64,000 nucleotides of DNA, taken from contig NZ_KI421500.1 in NCBI RefSeq assembly GCF_000473145.1, positions 2,877,725 through 2,941,724 of the forward strand. Reading direction: 5' to 3'. Source of the stretch: Leisingera daeponensis DSM 23529 (GTDB taxonomy: Bacteria; Pseudomonadota; Alphaproteobacteria; Rhodobacterales; Rhodobacteraceae). Numbering within the stretch: position 1 is the first letter of the stretch; every line of letters begins with the position of its first letter. The translations under genes and the position numbers were made by a program. The notes beneath the pieces are model-generated. The model worked only from the letters and a program-made list of their open reading frames with translations, was not told the origin of the DNA and searched no databases. This document shows positions 1 to 8,680 of the stretch, in pieces.

Positions 1-73
1 CGGTCGCGATCTCCAGATCCGCCTCCACCGCGTAATCGCCGTTCATGATCCGGCAGTTCTCAAGCCTCAGCAT
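1..73 (-). CDS. thiQ: ThiQ, thiamine ABC transporter ATPase (N-terminal fragment)
   Basis: Only the first 24 codons are inside the window; the gene runs off the left edge. The peptide begins MLRLENCRIMNGDY, which looks like the first beta strand of an ABC ATPase, before the Walker A motif. Its ATG lies inside the 3' end of thiP (14-nt overlap), the coupling expected for the third gene of thiBPQ. It would energise thiamine/TPP import through ThiP. The identity rests mostly on gene order, because no catalytic motif is visible. Confidence 0.75.
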   Translation of the reverse strand, partial: MLRLENCRIMNGDYAVEADLEIAT

Positions 74-1616
74 GCCAGCGTCCCCCGCGGTCCAATATCC
101 AGAATGCCCCCATCGACAGCATCAGCAACAGCAGCGCCGCGCCGGCCGCCGCCTCCATCCGGTAGGCCCCCATCAGCCTGTAGATCTGCAAAGGGAGCGT
201 TGCGAAATCCGGGTCGGCAAACAGCGCCACCACACCAAGGTCTCCCATCGACAGCGCCGCCGCCAATCCCGCGGCAAACCCGGTCTGCGCGCGCATCCGC
301 GGCAGGTAGACGCGCCGGACAAAGGCCCAGCCCTGCATGTCCAGCGACAGCGACAGGCGGCCATAGCGCCCCATAACCTCCCGCGCCCGCGGCACCAGGA
401 TGCGCATGGCAAAGGGCAGCGCCATCACCGCATTGACGAGCGCCGTCACCGGCAGCGCCAGCGCAAAAGGGTCCGCGATGGGGTAGATCAGGATGAACAG
501 CCCGGTGCCGATCACCAGCGGCGAGGCCGCAAGGCCCAGGATGCCTGAGAGTTCAGTCAATCCCCTGCGCCCGGCGGCAGCCGCGGCGGCCATCGGCAAG
601 GCCAGCCACAGCAGGATCACGGTGCTCAGCGCCGCAACCAGAATGGAGTTTCCCGCGGCCTGCCAGACGGAGGCTTTCAGCGACAGAATACCCGGCAGCC
701 CCGCCAGCACGATAGCAGCCAGCGGCAGCAGCAGGAACGCGGCGGACAGGGCAATCCAAAAGCCATCCAAGCTGCGCGCCAGGGCGCTCTGCCCGTCCCA
801 GCGCCGCACCGCACGGTCGAGGCCGGCGCCAAAGCCCTCGCCCGCTGACACCCGCAGCGCCACCAGCGCGGCGGCGCCAGTCAGCAGCAGCTGCAAGCCC
901 GACAACAGCGCCGCACGGCCCAGGTCGAAATCAAACCGGAAGGCCTGATAGATGGCGAGTTCTAAGGTCGTCGCCCGTGGCCCGCCGCCCAGGGTCAGCG
1001 CCACCGCAAAGCTGGACAGACAAATGGCAAACACCACAGCCAGCGCGCCGGGCGCCACCCGCCGCAGCATCGGGCCTTCCAGCAGCCGCCACATCGCCAG
1101 CGGCCCGGCATCCAGTTGCGCCGCCAGGCGGAAGCGTTCGGCCGGGATCTCCTGCCAGCCCTGCAGGATCAGCCTGATCGCCAGCGGCAGGTTGAAGAAC
1201 ACATGCGCCAGCACCACTCCGTGCAGCCCGTATATCTGCACCGGCTCCAGCCCGAACATCCCTAGCAGGCTGCTCAGCCAGCCCGCGCGGCCAAACACCG
1301 CCAGCAGGCCAAGGATGGCCACAATGACCGGCAGGATGAAGGGCGCGCCCAACAGCGCAATCAGCAGGCTCCGCCCCGGGAACCGCCGCCGCGCCAGCGC
1401 GCGGGCGGCGGGGATGGCAAGGCCAACACTCAAAAGCGCCGACAGGCCCGCCTGGGTCAGCGTGAACCGCAGCGCGGCCCAATCGCTGGCGCCAAAGCCA
1501 CTGCCTGCTTCAGCCCTCAGGGCAACAGCCCCAAGGGTTCCCAGAATCAGCACCGCCACCAAAAGGGCCGCGCCGGTCCCGGGCAGGGCGCTTACTGGCT
1601 GAGCGCGTCCAGCCAT
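60..1616 (-). CDS. thiP: ThiP, thiamine ABC transporter permease
   Basis: A 518-residue, very hydrophobic protein with about a dozen predicted membrane segments, arranged as two tandem binding-protein-dependent permease halves. This is the usual fused architecture and length of ThiP. Each half carries an EAA-like loop (around residues 155-185 and 405-440) that should dock on the ATPase ThiQ. The start lies 25 nt inside the 3' end of thiB and the end overlaps thiQ, so the three genes are translationally coupled. Its role is inner-membrane import of thiamine, TMP or TPP delivered by ThiB. Control is inferred from the TPP riboswitch upstream of thiB. Confidence 0.92.
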   Translation of the reverse strand: MAGRAQPVSALPGTGAALLVAVLILGTLGAVALRAEAGSGFGASDWAALRFTLTQAGLSALLSVGLAIPAARALARRRFPGRSLLIALLGAPFILPVIVAILGLLAVFGRAGWLSSLLGMFGLEPVQIYGLHGVVLAHVFFNLPLAIRLILQGWQEIPAERFRLAAQLDAGPLAMWRLLEGPMLRRVAPGALAVVFAICLSSFAVALTLGGGPRATTLELAIYQAFRFDFDLGRAALLSGLQLLLTGAAALVALRVSAGEGFGAGLDRAVRRWDGQSALARSLDGFWIALSAAFLLLPLAAIVLAGLPGILSLKASVWQAAGNSILVAALSTVILLWLALPMAAAAAAGRRGLTELSGILGLAASPLVIGTGLFILIYPIADPFALALPVTALVNAVMALPFAMRILVPRAREVMGRYGRLSLSLDMQGWAFVRRVYLPRMRAQTGFAAGLAAALSMGDLGVVALFADPDFATLPLQIYRLMGAYRMEAAAGAALLLLMLSMGAFWILDRGGRWHAEA

Positions 1617-2569
1617 TCGCCCAGCGCCGCATCGCGCACCTCTGCGGCTTCCGTCTCGCTCAGCAGCAGCGATTTCTCCGGCGCGATCAGGGTTTCAAAG
1701 CCTTCGGGCAGGCCGCCCTCGGGCGTCACAGCCGGATACATCCAGTTGGTGGTCGGGATGATCGACTGGAAAGCGTCCGACACCATGAAGGCCAGAAACT
1801 GGTCGGCCAGCTCCGGCTGGTCGCTGTTTGCCAGTTTGCCGGCAACTTCCACCTGCATGTAATGGCCCTCATCAAAGGCCGCCGCCGCCTTGGAGCCGTC
1901 TTCCTCCGCGATCAGGTGATAGGCGGGCGAGGTGGTGTAGGAGAGCACCATGTCGGCCTCGCCTTCCAGGAACATGCCATAGGCCTCGGACCAGCCCTTG
2001 GTCACGGTCACCACGTTGTCAGAGAGGCCTTTCCAGATTTCCGGCGCCTCGTCGCCATAAGCGGCCTTGACCCACAAGAGCAGGCCCAGACCGGGGGTCG
2101 AGGAGCGCGGATCCTGGATCACGATCTTCTTGTCGCTGGCGGCCAGCGCCTTGAAATCGGCGGGCGCCGCTGCATCGGCGTTATGAACAAAGGCGAAGTA
2201 GCCCCAGTCATAGGGCACAAAAGTCGCGTCGCTCCACTCGACCGGCAGCGCATATTCCGCACTGACCGAATGCTCCGCAAACAGGCCGGTTTCCTTGGCC
2301 GCCGCGGTCAGGTTGGTGTCCAGCCCCAGAACGACGTCCGCATCAGAACGCGCGCCTTCCAGCTTGACCCGCGCCAGCAGCGCCGCGCCGTCGCCCGCGC
2401 CGACCAGCTTCAGGTCGCAGCCGCAGACTTCCTCAAATGCCTTCTCGACAGCCGGGCCGGGGCCCCAATCGGAGACAACGCTGTCATAGGTGTAAACGGT
2501 GAGTTCGGGCGTTTCGGCAAAAGCGGCCGAGGCGCCAAGCAATCCCGCTGCAAATGCAAGATGTTTCAT
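1592..2569 (-). CDS. thiB: ThiB, periplasmic thiamine-binding protein
   Basis: A 325-residue solute-binding protein. It starts with a signal peptide (MKHLAFAAGLLGASAAFA, cleavage probably before ETPELTVYTYDS). The mature N-terminus, with TVYTYDSVVSDWGPG, is characteristic of ThiB. I chose the ATG at 2569 because AAAGGAGG lies just upstream on the minus strand; a longer frame beginning nine codons earlier lacks a signal-peptide N-terminus. It captures thiamine, TMP or TPP in the periplasm for ThiPQ. First gene of thiBPQ, directly downstream of a TPP riboswitch. Confidence 0.94.
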   Translation of the reverse strand: MKHLAFAAGLLGASAAFAETPELTVYTYDSVVSDWGPGPAVEKAFEEVCGCDLKLVGAGDGAALLARVKLEGARSDADVVLGLDTNLTAAAKETGLFAEHSVSAEYALPVEWSDATFVPYDWGYFAFVHNADAAAPADFKALAASDKKIVIQDPRSSTPGLGLLLWVKAAYGDEAPEIWKGLSDNVVTVTKGWSEAYGMFLEGEADMVLSYTTSPAYHLIAEEDGSKAAAAFDEGHYMQVEVAGKLANSDQPELADQFLAFMVSDAFQSIIPTTNWMYPAVTPEGGLPEGFETLIAPEKSLLLSETEAAEVRDAALGEWLDALSQ

Positions 2570-2613
2570 GCCATCCTCCTTTGCGGCTTTGGGCAAGGGT
2601 GGAGGCTGTCCAG

Positions 2614-2692
2614 TACCTTCCCTCCGCCGGTGTGATCCGGTTCAGGTTCAACGGGTGTCATCTCAGCGCTTGCGCGCACCCCGAGGTGGCGC
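2614..2692 (-). promoter_or_regulatory. TPP (thi-box) riboswitch
   Basis: Read on the minus strand, the leader contains the conserved thi-box elements in order: GGGGTGC, CTGAGATGACACCC, GTTGAACCTGAACCGGATC, and CACCGGCGGAGGGAAGG. It ends about 45 nt before the thiB start codon. No T-tract terminator is seen between aptamer and gene, so translational control by hiding the AAAGGAGG site is more likely than attenuation. Excess TPP should shut off thiBPQ. Confidence 0.95.
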
Positions 2693-2785
2693 GGACCTTA
2701 GGCCCGGGGCGCAGCAAACACAAGCCAAAGACCCCCAGGACCTATGGCTTGATGAAACTGGACCGCCCGGAACCAGGATCCCCTG

Positions 2786-2850
2786 TTCATCTGGCTGAAA
2801 ATATCCCGGAGGAGCCGCCGCAGGCGGCGGGGGCAGCGCCCCCTTGCCCC
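2786..2850 (+). repeat. Dispersed bipartite intergenic repeat, copy A
   Basis: Contains CTGGCTGAAAATATCCCGGA followed by a GC-rich palindromic tail (GGGGGCAGCGCCCCC). The same two-part arrangement recurs in several other spacers of the window (near 14061, 22981, 23138, 34829, 38021 and 39634). This copy lies between the divergent thiB leader and aroC. Confidence 0.7.
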
Positions 2851-2923
2851 GTTTGCCGCAGAGAAACCCTCTTGAGACACAGGCCCCTGCCCGCTAAGCA
2901 CGGCCCAAAGGAGACCGCGCCGC

Positions 2924-4024
2924 ATGTCGATGAACAGCTTTGGACACCTCTTCCGCGTCACCACCTGGGGCGAGAGCCACGGGCCCGCGCTTGGCGCCAC
3001 CGTCGACGGCTGCCCGCCGAACGTGCCGCTGGAGCCGGAAATGCTGCAGCAGTGGCTGGACAAGCGCCGGCCTGGCCAAAACAAGAACACCACCCAGCGC
3101 AATGAGCCGGATGCGGTGAAGATCCTGTCCGGCGTGTTCGACGGCATGTCCACCGGCACCCCGATCCAGCTGATGATCGAGAACACCGACCAGCGCTCGA
3201 AAGACTACGGCGAGATTTCCCAGACCTTCCGTCCGGGCCACGCCGATATCACCTATTTCCAGAAATACGGCAACCGCGACTACCGCGGCGGCGGCCGCTC
3301 CTCGGCGCGCGAAACCGCGGCGCGGGTTGCGGCCGGCGGTGTTGCACGTGAAGCAATCAAGGCGCTGGTCCCGGGGCTCGAAATCAAGGGCTACATGACC
3401 CGTATGGGCGAGCTGGAAATCGACCGCAGCCGCTTTGACTGGGACGCGATCGAGCAGAATGATTTCTGGATCCCCGATGCAGGCGCGGTGCAGGAGTGGG
3501 AAGACTACTTGCAGGCCCTGCGCAAAGCGCATGACTCGGTTGGCGCGGTGGTGGAGGTGGTCGCCCGCGGCGTTCCCGCAGGCATCGGCGCGCCGGTTTA
3601 CGGCAAGCTGGACACCGATCTGGCCGCCGCGATGATGTCGATCAACGCCGTCAAGGGCGTCGAGATCGGCGAGGGCATGAATGCCGCCCGGCTGAAGGGT
3701 TCGGAAAACGCCGATGAGATCTTCATGGGCGAAAACGGTCCGGAGTATTCCTCCAACCACGCCGGCGGCATCCTGGGCGGGATTTCCACCGGGCAGGATG
3801 TGGTGGTGCGGTTTGCAGTGAAGCCGACCTCCTCCATCCTCACCCCGCGCAAGTCGATCCGCAAGGACGGCTCCGCCACCGAGGTGATCACCAAGGGGCG
3901 CCACGACCCCTGCGTCGGCATCCGCGCGGTGCCCGTGGCCGAGGCGATGATGGCCTGCGTGATCCTGGACCACCTGCTGCTGCACCGCGGCCAGATCGGA
4001 GAAAACCAGGGCCGGATCGGCTGA
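2924..4024 (+). CDS. aroC: Chorismate synthase
   Basis: 366 residues, the normal length. It converts EPSP to chorismate, the last step of the shikimate pathway, using reduced FMN. Family signatures are all present: GESHGPALG near residue 16, the RPGHAD stretch followed by [12 protein letters not shown] near residues 105-130, and [16 protein letters not shown] near residue 330. The start is preceded by AAAGGAG about 10 nt upstream; a second in-frame ATG two codons later is possible. Monocistronic between the divergent thi operon and a convergent MerR gene. Confidence 0.97.
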   Translation: MSMNSFGHLFRVTTWGESHGPALGATVDGCPPNVPLEPEMLQQWLDKRRPGQNKNTTQRNEPDAVKILSGVFDGMSTGTPIQLMIENTDQRSKDYGEISQTFRPGHADITYFQKYGNRDYRGGGRSSARETAARVAAGGVAREAIKALVPGLEIKGYMTRMGELEIDRSRFDWDAIEQNDFWIPDAGAVQEWEDYLQALRKAHDSVGAVVEVVARGVPAGIGAPVYGKLDTDLAAAMMSINAVKGVEIGEGMNAARLKGSENADEIFMGENGPEYSSNHAGGILGGISTGQDVVVRFAVKPTSSILTPRKSIRKDGSATEVITKGRHDPCVGIRAVPVAEAMMACVILDHLLLHRGQIGENQGRIG

Positions 4025-4061
4025 CTAACAGACCCTAAGCAGGGCAATATCCTATTTTCAG

Positions 4062-4094
4062 GGGTGAGGCGTGCTGTGGCAGGCTTCACCCTTT
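4062..4094 (+). terminator. Possible terminator after aroC
   Basis: GGGTGAGGC and GCTTCACCC form a 9-bp stem with one G-U pair, followed only by TTT. It lies between convergent aroC and merR. The short T-tract makes it a weak candidate. Confidence 0.4.
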
Positions 4095-4099
4095 GCCGT

Positions 4100-4516
4100 T
4101 CAGGAATGCTCGCCTTCGCATTGCCCGTGATCGCCCAGCGCCGCCAGCACCTTGCACTCTCCGCCCTGCCCGTGGCCGCACAGATGGGTGATGCGCTCCA
4201 GCTCGCCCGCCAGCTGCTCCAGCCGGGCAATCCGTGCCCGCACTGCGCTCAGCTGGGCCTCGGCGATGCGGTGGACCTCTGAGCAATCCTCGCCGAGCTG
4301 TCCCTCGATCGACATCATCACCTTGATGTCCTCCAGCGGGAACCCGAGATCGCGCGCATGTTTGATGAAGCCCAGCGCATCCATGCCGTCCTGCCCGTAG
4401 CGGCGCTGGTTGCCGGCATTGCGGCCCGGCGGCGGCAGCAGGCCGATCTCCTCGTAATAGCGGATGGTGGGCACCTTCACGCCGGTGGCCTTGGACAGCT
4501 GGCCGATGGAAAACAT
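4100..4516 (-). CDS. MerR-family metal-responsive regulator (CadR/ZntR-like)
   Basis: 138 residues. The N-terminal winged HTH (MFSIGQLSKATGVKVPTIRYY) is typical MerR, followed by the long dimerisation helix. Cysteines at about 78, 113, 121 and 133, with a CGHGQGGEC loop, match the metal-binding layout of ZntR/CadR/PbrR-type sensors. The C-terminus is rich in His, Cys and Glu. It is divergent from a CDF metal transporter, and the spacer holds a perfect MerR-type promoter, so it very probably activates that transporter in response to a metal. The metal cannot be told from sequence. Confidence 0.88.
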   Translation of the reverse strand: MFSIGQLSKATGVKVPTIRYYEEIGLLPPPGRNAGNQRRYGQDGMDALGFIKHARDLGFPLEDIKVMMSIEGQLGEDCSEVHRIAEAQLSAVRARIARLEQLAGELERITHLCGHGQGGECKVLAALGDHGQCEGEHS

Positions 4517-4529
4517 CTGAAGAAACCTC

Positions 4530-4560
4530 TTGAAGCTCTAGTGACTAGAGGCCCTACATT
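4530..4560 (+). promoter_or_regulatory. MerR-type promoter/operator for the CDF transporter
   Basis: A -35 TTGAAG (4530-4535) and -10 TACATT (4555-4560) are separated by 19 bp, the overlong spacing typical of MerR-activated promoters. The spacer carries the perfect dyad CTCTAG-TGA-CTAGAG (4536-4550). It drives the plus-strand CDF gene, whose ATG is about 30 nt downstream. Confidence 0.88.
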
Positions 4561-4590
4561 GATCCCGAATCGGAAATGAGGACAAGAGCA

Positions 4591-5229
4591 ATGGCAGGCT
4601 GCTGCAATCACGACGCAAAATTCGACGGGGTCTCAGACGACTACAAACGCAGGCTTTGGCTGGTGATCGCCATCAATGCCGGCATGTTTGCGGTGGAAAT
4701 GGGCGCGGGCCAGATGTCCGGCAGCCAGGCACTGAAAGCGGACGCGCTGGATTTTCTGGGTGACGCGCTGACCTATGGCATTTCGCTGGCAGTGATCGGT
4801 GCCACTTTGCGCACGCGGGCGCTGGCGGCCTTGGGGAAAGGCATCAGCCTGCTGCTGATGGGGCTGTGGGTGTTCGGTTCCACCATCTATCAGGTGTTTT
4901 ACGTCGGCGTGCCGCAGGCGCAGATCATGGGCCTGATCGGATTCATGGCGCTGGCGGCTAACCTGATCTCGGTCATGCTGTTGGCCCGTTACAAGGACGG
5001 CGATGCCAATGTGCGCTCGGTCTGGCTGTGCTCGCGCAATGACGCCATCGGCAATGTGGCGGTGATGATTGCCGCACTTGGCGTCTGGGGCACCGCCACC
5101 GGCTGGCCGGACCTGATCGTGGCCGGCATTATGGGCGGTCTGTTCCTGAACTCTGCCTTCCAGATCCTGGTGCAGGCGGTGCGGGAATGGCGCGAAGAGG
5201 AAGGCCACTCGGAAGCCCACCAGCACTAG
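4591..5229 (+). CDS. Cation diffusion facilitator (CDF) transporter, short form
   Basis: 212 residues with about six membrane segments and almost no cytosolic C-terminal domain, so shorter than typical CDF proteins (around 300). The start at 4591 is preferred because GAGGA lies about 9 nt upstream; another ATG lies 15 nt earlier. The N-terminus has CCNH and the C-terminus ends HSEAHQH, both possible metal ligands. At the usual HxxxD positions, TM2 has DFLGD and TM5 has CSRND, giving an Asp/Asp plus Cys/Asp site rather than the zinc-type site. Probably exports a metal sensed by the divergent MerR protein. Confidence 0.85.
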   Translation: MAGCCNHDAKFDGVSDDYKRRLWLVIAINAGMFAVEMGAGQMSGSQALKADALDFLGDALTYGISLAVIGATLRTRALAALGKGISLLLMGLWVFGSTIYQVFYVGVPQAQIMGLIGFMALAANLISVMLLARYKDGDANVRSVWLCSRNDAIGNVAVMIAALGVWGTATGWPDLIVAGIMGGLFLNSAFQILVQAVREWREEEGHSEAHQH

Positions 5230-5238
5230 GGCAGTGAC

Positions 5239-5278
5239 CGTCCGCGGGCGGACGGGCGCTGCCCGGGCCGTTGGCCCG
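5239..5278. other. Pair of GC-rich hairpins between convergent genes
   Basis: CGTCCGC-GG-GCGGACG (5239-5254) and CGGGCC-GTT-GGCCCG (5264-5278) are two perfect short hairpins in the 61-bp spacer between the CDF gene and matB. Neither has a T-tract, so they may slow transcription from both sides rather than being standard intrinsic terminators. Confidence 0.5.
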
Positions 5279-5290
5279 AGCGAGTGATTA

Positions 5291-6793
5291 TTAGGTGAAC
5301 AGCCCTGCGTATTCCTCACGCAGGGCTTTTTTCTGCACCTTGCCCATGGTGTTGCGCGGCAGGGCGTCCAGCAGGATGATCTCCTTCGGCTGCTTGAACT
5401 TGGCCAGTTGCCCGGACAAAGCCGCCTTGATCGCCTCCGCACTGGTGCCCTCACCCTCCGGCACCACCACGGCCACCACACCCTCGCCGAAGTCGGGATG
5501 CGGCACGCCGATCACCGCGCTTTCCAGCACGCCGGGCAGATCGTCGATCAGGCTTTCAACCTCCTTGGGGTAGACATTGAACCCGCCGGTGATGATCAGA
5601 TCCTTCTCGCGCCCGACGATGGTGACATAGCCGTCGGCGTCGATCTTCGCCATGTCGCCGGTGATGAACCAACCGTCCGGCCGCAGCTCCTCCGCCGTCT
5701 TTTCAGGCATCTGCCAGTACCCCTGGAACACGTTCGGCCCGCGCACTTCCAGCACGCCGATCTCTCCGGCGGGCACCTCAGTGCCATCCCGCATCACCCG
5801 CGCTTCGACACCCGGTAATGGGAAGCCGACGGTGCCGGCCCGGCGCTCACCCTCGTAGGGGTTTGACGTGCTCATGTTGGTTTCGGTCATACCGTAGCGT
5901 TCCAGGATGCGGTGGCCGGTGCGGGCCTCCCATTGCTCGTGGGTATCGACCAGCAGCGGCGCGGAGCCGGAGATGAACAGGCGCATGTTCGCCGCCCGCT
6001 CCCGCGTCAGCCGCTTGTCCGCCAGCAGCCGGGTATAGAAGGTCGGCACCCCCATCAGCGCCGTGGCCGCGGGCATCGCCTCTAAGATGGCATCCGCATC
6101 GAACCCCGGCAGGAAGACCACCTGAGCGCCCGCAAAAAGCGCCACATTGGTTGCCACGAACAGCCCGTGCGTGTGGAAGATCGGCAGCGCGTGGATCAGC
6201 ACGTCGTCCTTGGTGAACCGCCAGTAATCGCGCAGGGTCAGCGAGTTGGAGGCAAGGTTATCATGGCTCAGCATCGCGCCCTTGGAGCGGCCGGTGGTGC
6301 CGGAGGTGTAGAGGATCGCCGCCAGATCATCCGCCTGCCGGGCCACTGCGTCAAAGCCGGACTGCCCGTCCGCCAAATCGCGCAAGGACCCCTGCCCGGC
6401 CGCATCCAGCGTCAGCACCTGCGCCGCGCCCGCGATGGCGCTGATTTCCTCCAGCCGGGCCGGGTCGCAGACCACCACGCGCGGGGAGGCGTCGCCGACA
6501 AAGTAAGCCACCTCTGGCCCGGTATAAGCGGTGTTGAGCGGCAGGAAGATGCCGCCGGCCATGACGGTGCCAAGATAAAGCTCGATCGCCTGAATGGTTT
6601 TCTGGACCTGCACCGCCACCCGGTCCCCGGGCTGCACGCCCTGAGCCGCCAGGGCCGCTGCCATCCGCTCCGCGCCGGCGAACAGCGCGCCGAAGGTGAC
6701 CGTGCTGCCGTCCGGAAGCCGGGCAAAGACCTCGCCCTCCCGCCCAAGGGAGGAGGCGCGCAGCTGGCGGATCAGGTGGTTGGCGTCATACAT
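5291..6793 (-). CDS. Malonyl-CoA synthetase (MatB-like acyl-CoA ligase)
   Basis: 500-residue ANL-superfamily ligase that should convert malonate, ATP and CoA to malonyl-CoA, AMP and PPi. Visible motifs: P-loop YTSGTTGRSKGAM near residue 165, YGMTETNMSTSNPYEGERR near 300 (the NPYxGxRR form is typical of MatB), GDMAKIDADGYVTIVGR near 395, and the C-terminal PRNTMGKVQKK with the catalytic Lys. I chose ATG 6793, which has AAGGAG 6 nt upstream, over an ATG five codons earlier. No malonate transporter or decarboxylase is adjacent; the DMT transporter upstream is divergent. Confidence 0.88.
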   Translation of the reverse strand: MYDANHLIRQLRASSLGREGEVFARLPDGSTVTFGALFAGAERMAAALAAQGVQPGDRVAVQVQKTIQAIELYLGTVMAGGIFLPLNTAYTGPEVAYFVGDASPRVVVCDPARLEEISAIAGAAQVLTLDAAGQGSLRDLADGQSGFDAVARQADDLAAILYTSGTTGRSKGAMLSHDNLASNSLTLRDYWRFTKDDVLIHALPIFHTHGLFVATNVALFAGAQVVFLPGFDADAILEAMPAATALMGVPTFYTRLLADKRLTRERAANMRLFISGSAPLLVDTHEQWEARTGHRILERYGMTETNMSTSNPYEGERRAGTVGFPLPGVEARVMRDGTEVPAGEIGVLEVRGPNVFQGYWQMPEKTAEELRPDGWFITGDMAKIDADGYVTIVGREKDLIITGGFNVYPKEVESLIDDLPGVLESAVIGVPHPDFGEGVVAVVVPEGEGTSAEAIKAALSGQLAKFKQPKEIILLDALPRNTMGKVQKKALREEYAGLFT

Positions 6794-6887
6794 CGGCGGC
6801 TCCTTCATCTGGCGGCGCCATTTGCGCGCCTTGGTGCGGTGAAATCAAGCCATTGATCTTTGCGGCGCTTGGGCGCAGGGTCGCGCC

Positions 6888-7823
6888 ATGGCGAAATCGT
6901 TAACATCGCATCGGCCTGTGCTGGCGGTCCTGCTGAAAGTGACCGCCATTGCGCTGTTCACCGCGCTGTCCGGGATCATCAAAGCAACCTCTGATACCGT
7001 GCCGGCAGGCGAGGCGGTGTTCTTCCGCTCCTTCTTTGCCATCCCGGTGATCGTCATCTGGCTGGCCGCGCGCAGAGAGCTGCGGCACGGGCTGATCACG
7101 AAGAAACCGATGTTTCACGTGTGGCGCGGGCTGGTGGGGACCTCGGCGATGGGGATGACCTTCATGGGGCTGGCGCTGCTGCCGTTGCCGGAGGTTACGG
7201 CCATCGGCTATGCCACGCCGATCTTCACCCTGATCCTGGCGGCGCTGTTTCTGGGAGAGACCATCCGGATGGTGCGGATCAGCGCCGTGGCCATCGGCCT
7301 GTTGGGCGTGCTGATCATGATCTGGCCCCGTCTTGGCGGCGATCTGGAGGATGGCGCCATGCTGGGCGTCTTGCTCGTGGTTGGCGCAACCGTCGCCCGC
7401 GGATTTGTTCAGATCCACATCCGCCGCATGGTGCAGTCCGAGCATACCGCGGCCATCGTGTTCTATTTTTCGCTGACGGCCTCAGGCCTCGCGCTGCTGA
7501 CTGCGCCCTTCGGCTGGGTGATGCCGGATGCGCGAACCGCTGCGCTGCTGGTCAGCGCCGGGCTGGTCGGCGGGGTGGCGCAGATCCTGGTCACCTCCTC
7601 CTACCGCTTTGCGCCTGCTTCGATGCTGGCACCCTACGATTACGCCTCGATGATCTTTGCCATCGTGATCGGCTACGTATGGTTCGATGAATGGCCGACG
7701 CTGGTGATGCTGGGCGGCGCGGTGCTGGTGATCGCCGGCAATGTGCTGGTGATCTGGCGCGAGCACCGGCTGGGACTGCAGCGCGGCAAGGACCGCGCCG
7801 CAAACAACCCGAAGGGTGTTTAG
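6888..7823 (+). CDS. DMT-superfamily (EamA) transporter
   Basis: 311 residues with ten predicted membrane segments made of two EamA repeats; the second repeat contains ASMLAPYDYASMIFA. This is the drug/metabolite transporter fold. The substrate is not readable from sequence; relatives include S-adenosylmethionine uptake carriers and generic amine or amino-acid exporters. The upstream SD is weak. Transcribed away from matB, with a 94-bp shared spacer. Confidence 0.85.
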   Translation: MAKSLTSHRPVLAVLLKVTAIALFTALSGIIKATSDTVPAGEAVFFRSFFAIPVIVIWLAARRELRHGLITKKPMFHVWRGLVGTSAMGMTFMGLALLPLPEVTAIGYATPIFTLILAALFLGETIRMVRISAVAIGLLGVLIMIWPRLGGDLEDGAMLGVLLVVGATVARGFVQIHIRRMVQSEHTAAIVFYFSLTASGLALLTAPFGWVMPDARTAALLVSAGLVGGVAQILVTSSYRFAPASMLAPYDYASMIFAIVIGYVWFDEWPTLVMLGGAVLVIAGNVLVIWREHRLGLQRGKDRAANNPKGV

Positions 7824-7878
7824 CAGGCTCTCGCCTAGATGTGCCGGGGCAGAAGCCTGGGCCGCAGGCTTGCGGATT

Positions 7879-8577
7879 TCAGATCGAACGGGTCAGCGCG
7901 CCATCCACCCGGATGTTCTGCCCGGTGGTATAAGCCGCATCATCCGAGGCCAGATAGGCGATCAGCGCCGAAACCTCGCGCGCTGTTCCATAGCGGCCCA
8001 TCGGGATGCGCGCCTTGCGGTCCTCAGTCTCCGGCAGGCTGTCGATGAAGCCCGGCAGCACGTTGTTCATCCGCACGCCTTGGCCTGCGAACTTGTCGGC
8101 AAACAGCTTGGTAAAGCTCGCAAGCCCCGCCCGGAACACGCCGGAGGTCGGGAACAGCGGATCCGGCTCAAACACTGCGAAGGTGGAGATGTTGATGATC
8201 GACCCCTTGCCTTGGGCCGCCATGACGGGCGCCACCAGCCGGGCCGGGCGGATCACGTTCATCAGGTAGTATTCCATCCCCAGATGCCAATCCTCGTCGC
8301 TGATCTCCAGGATGTCGCCCTTGGGGCCGTGGCCAGCCGAGTTGACCAGCACGTCGATCCGCCCCCAGCGGTCCATCGTCTTGTCCACCAGCGCCTGCAG
8401 GTCGCTTTGTTCCAGGTTAGAGCCTGTATGCCCCAACCCGCCCAGTTCCTGCGCCAGAGCCTCACCCTTGCCGGAGGAGGAGAGGATCGCAACCTCATAC
8501 CCCTGCTCGTGAAGGTGGCGGGCGGCGTCCGCGCCCATGCCGCTGCCTGCGGCGGTGAAGAGAGCGACTTTGGTCAT
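7879..8577 (-). CDS. SDR-fold protein lacking the catalytic Tyr/Lys
   Basis: 232 residues with a Rossmann start (VALFTAAGSGMGADAAR) that keeps the nucleotide-binding glycines, an NSAG motif near residue 79, and a C-terminal YTTGQNIRVDG. The start at 8577 follows AAAGGAG with a 7-nt gap; upstream ATGs are too close to or beyond that site. Aligned by eye with classical SDRs, the YxxxK positions fall on Ser145 and Arg149 (PTSGVFRAGLASFTK), so the normal catalytic dyad is missing although the flanks align well. It may bind NAD(P) without classical chemistry, or use other residues. Divergent from a LysR regulator. Confidence 0.8.
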   Translation of the reverse strand: MTKVALFTAAGSGMGADAARHLHEQGYEVAILSSSGKGEALAQELGGLGHTGSNLEQSDLQALVDKTMDRWGRIDVLVNSAGHGPKGDILEISDEDWHLGMEYYLMNVIRPARLVAPVMAAQGKGSIINISTFAVFEPDPLFPTSGVFRAGLASFTKLFADKFAGQGVRMNNVLPGFIDSLPETEDRKARIPMGRYGTAREVSALIAYLASDDAAYTTGQNIRVDGALTRSI

Positions 8578-8680
8578 ATCCATACTCCTTTGCTTGCCCT
8601 CAGGATGGCGGCTCAGCGGCCGCTTGACCAATCATGTCTCATCGCGCCAGACTGTAGAAAAACTATTGGCTGAAAACCGG

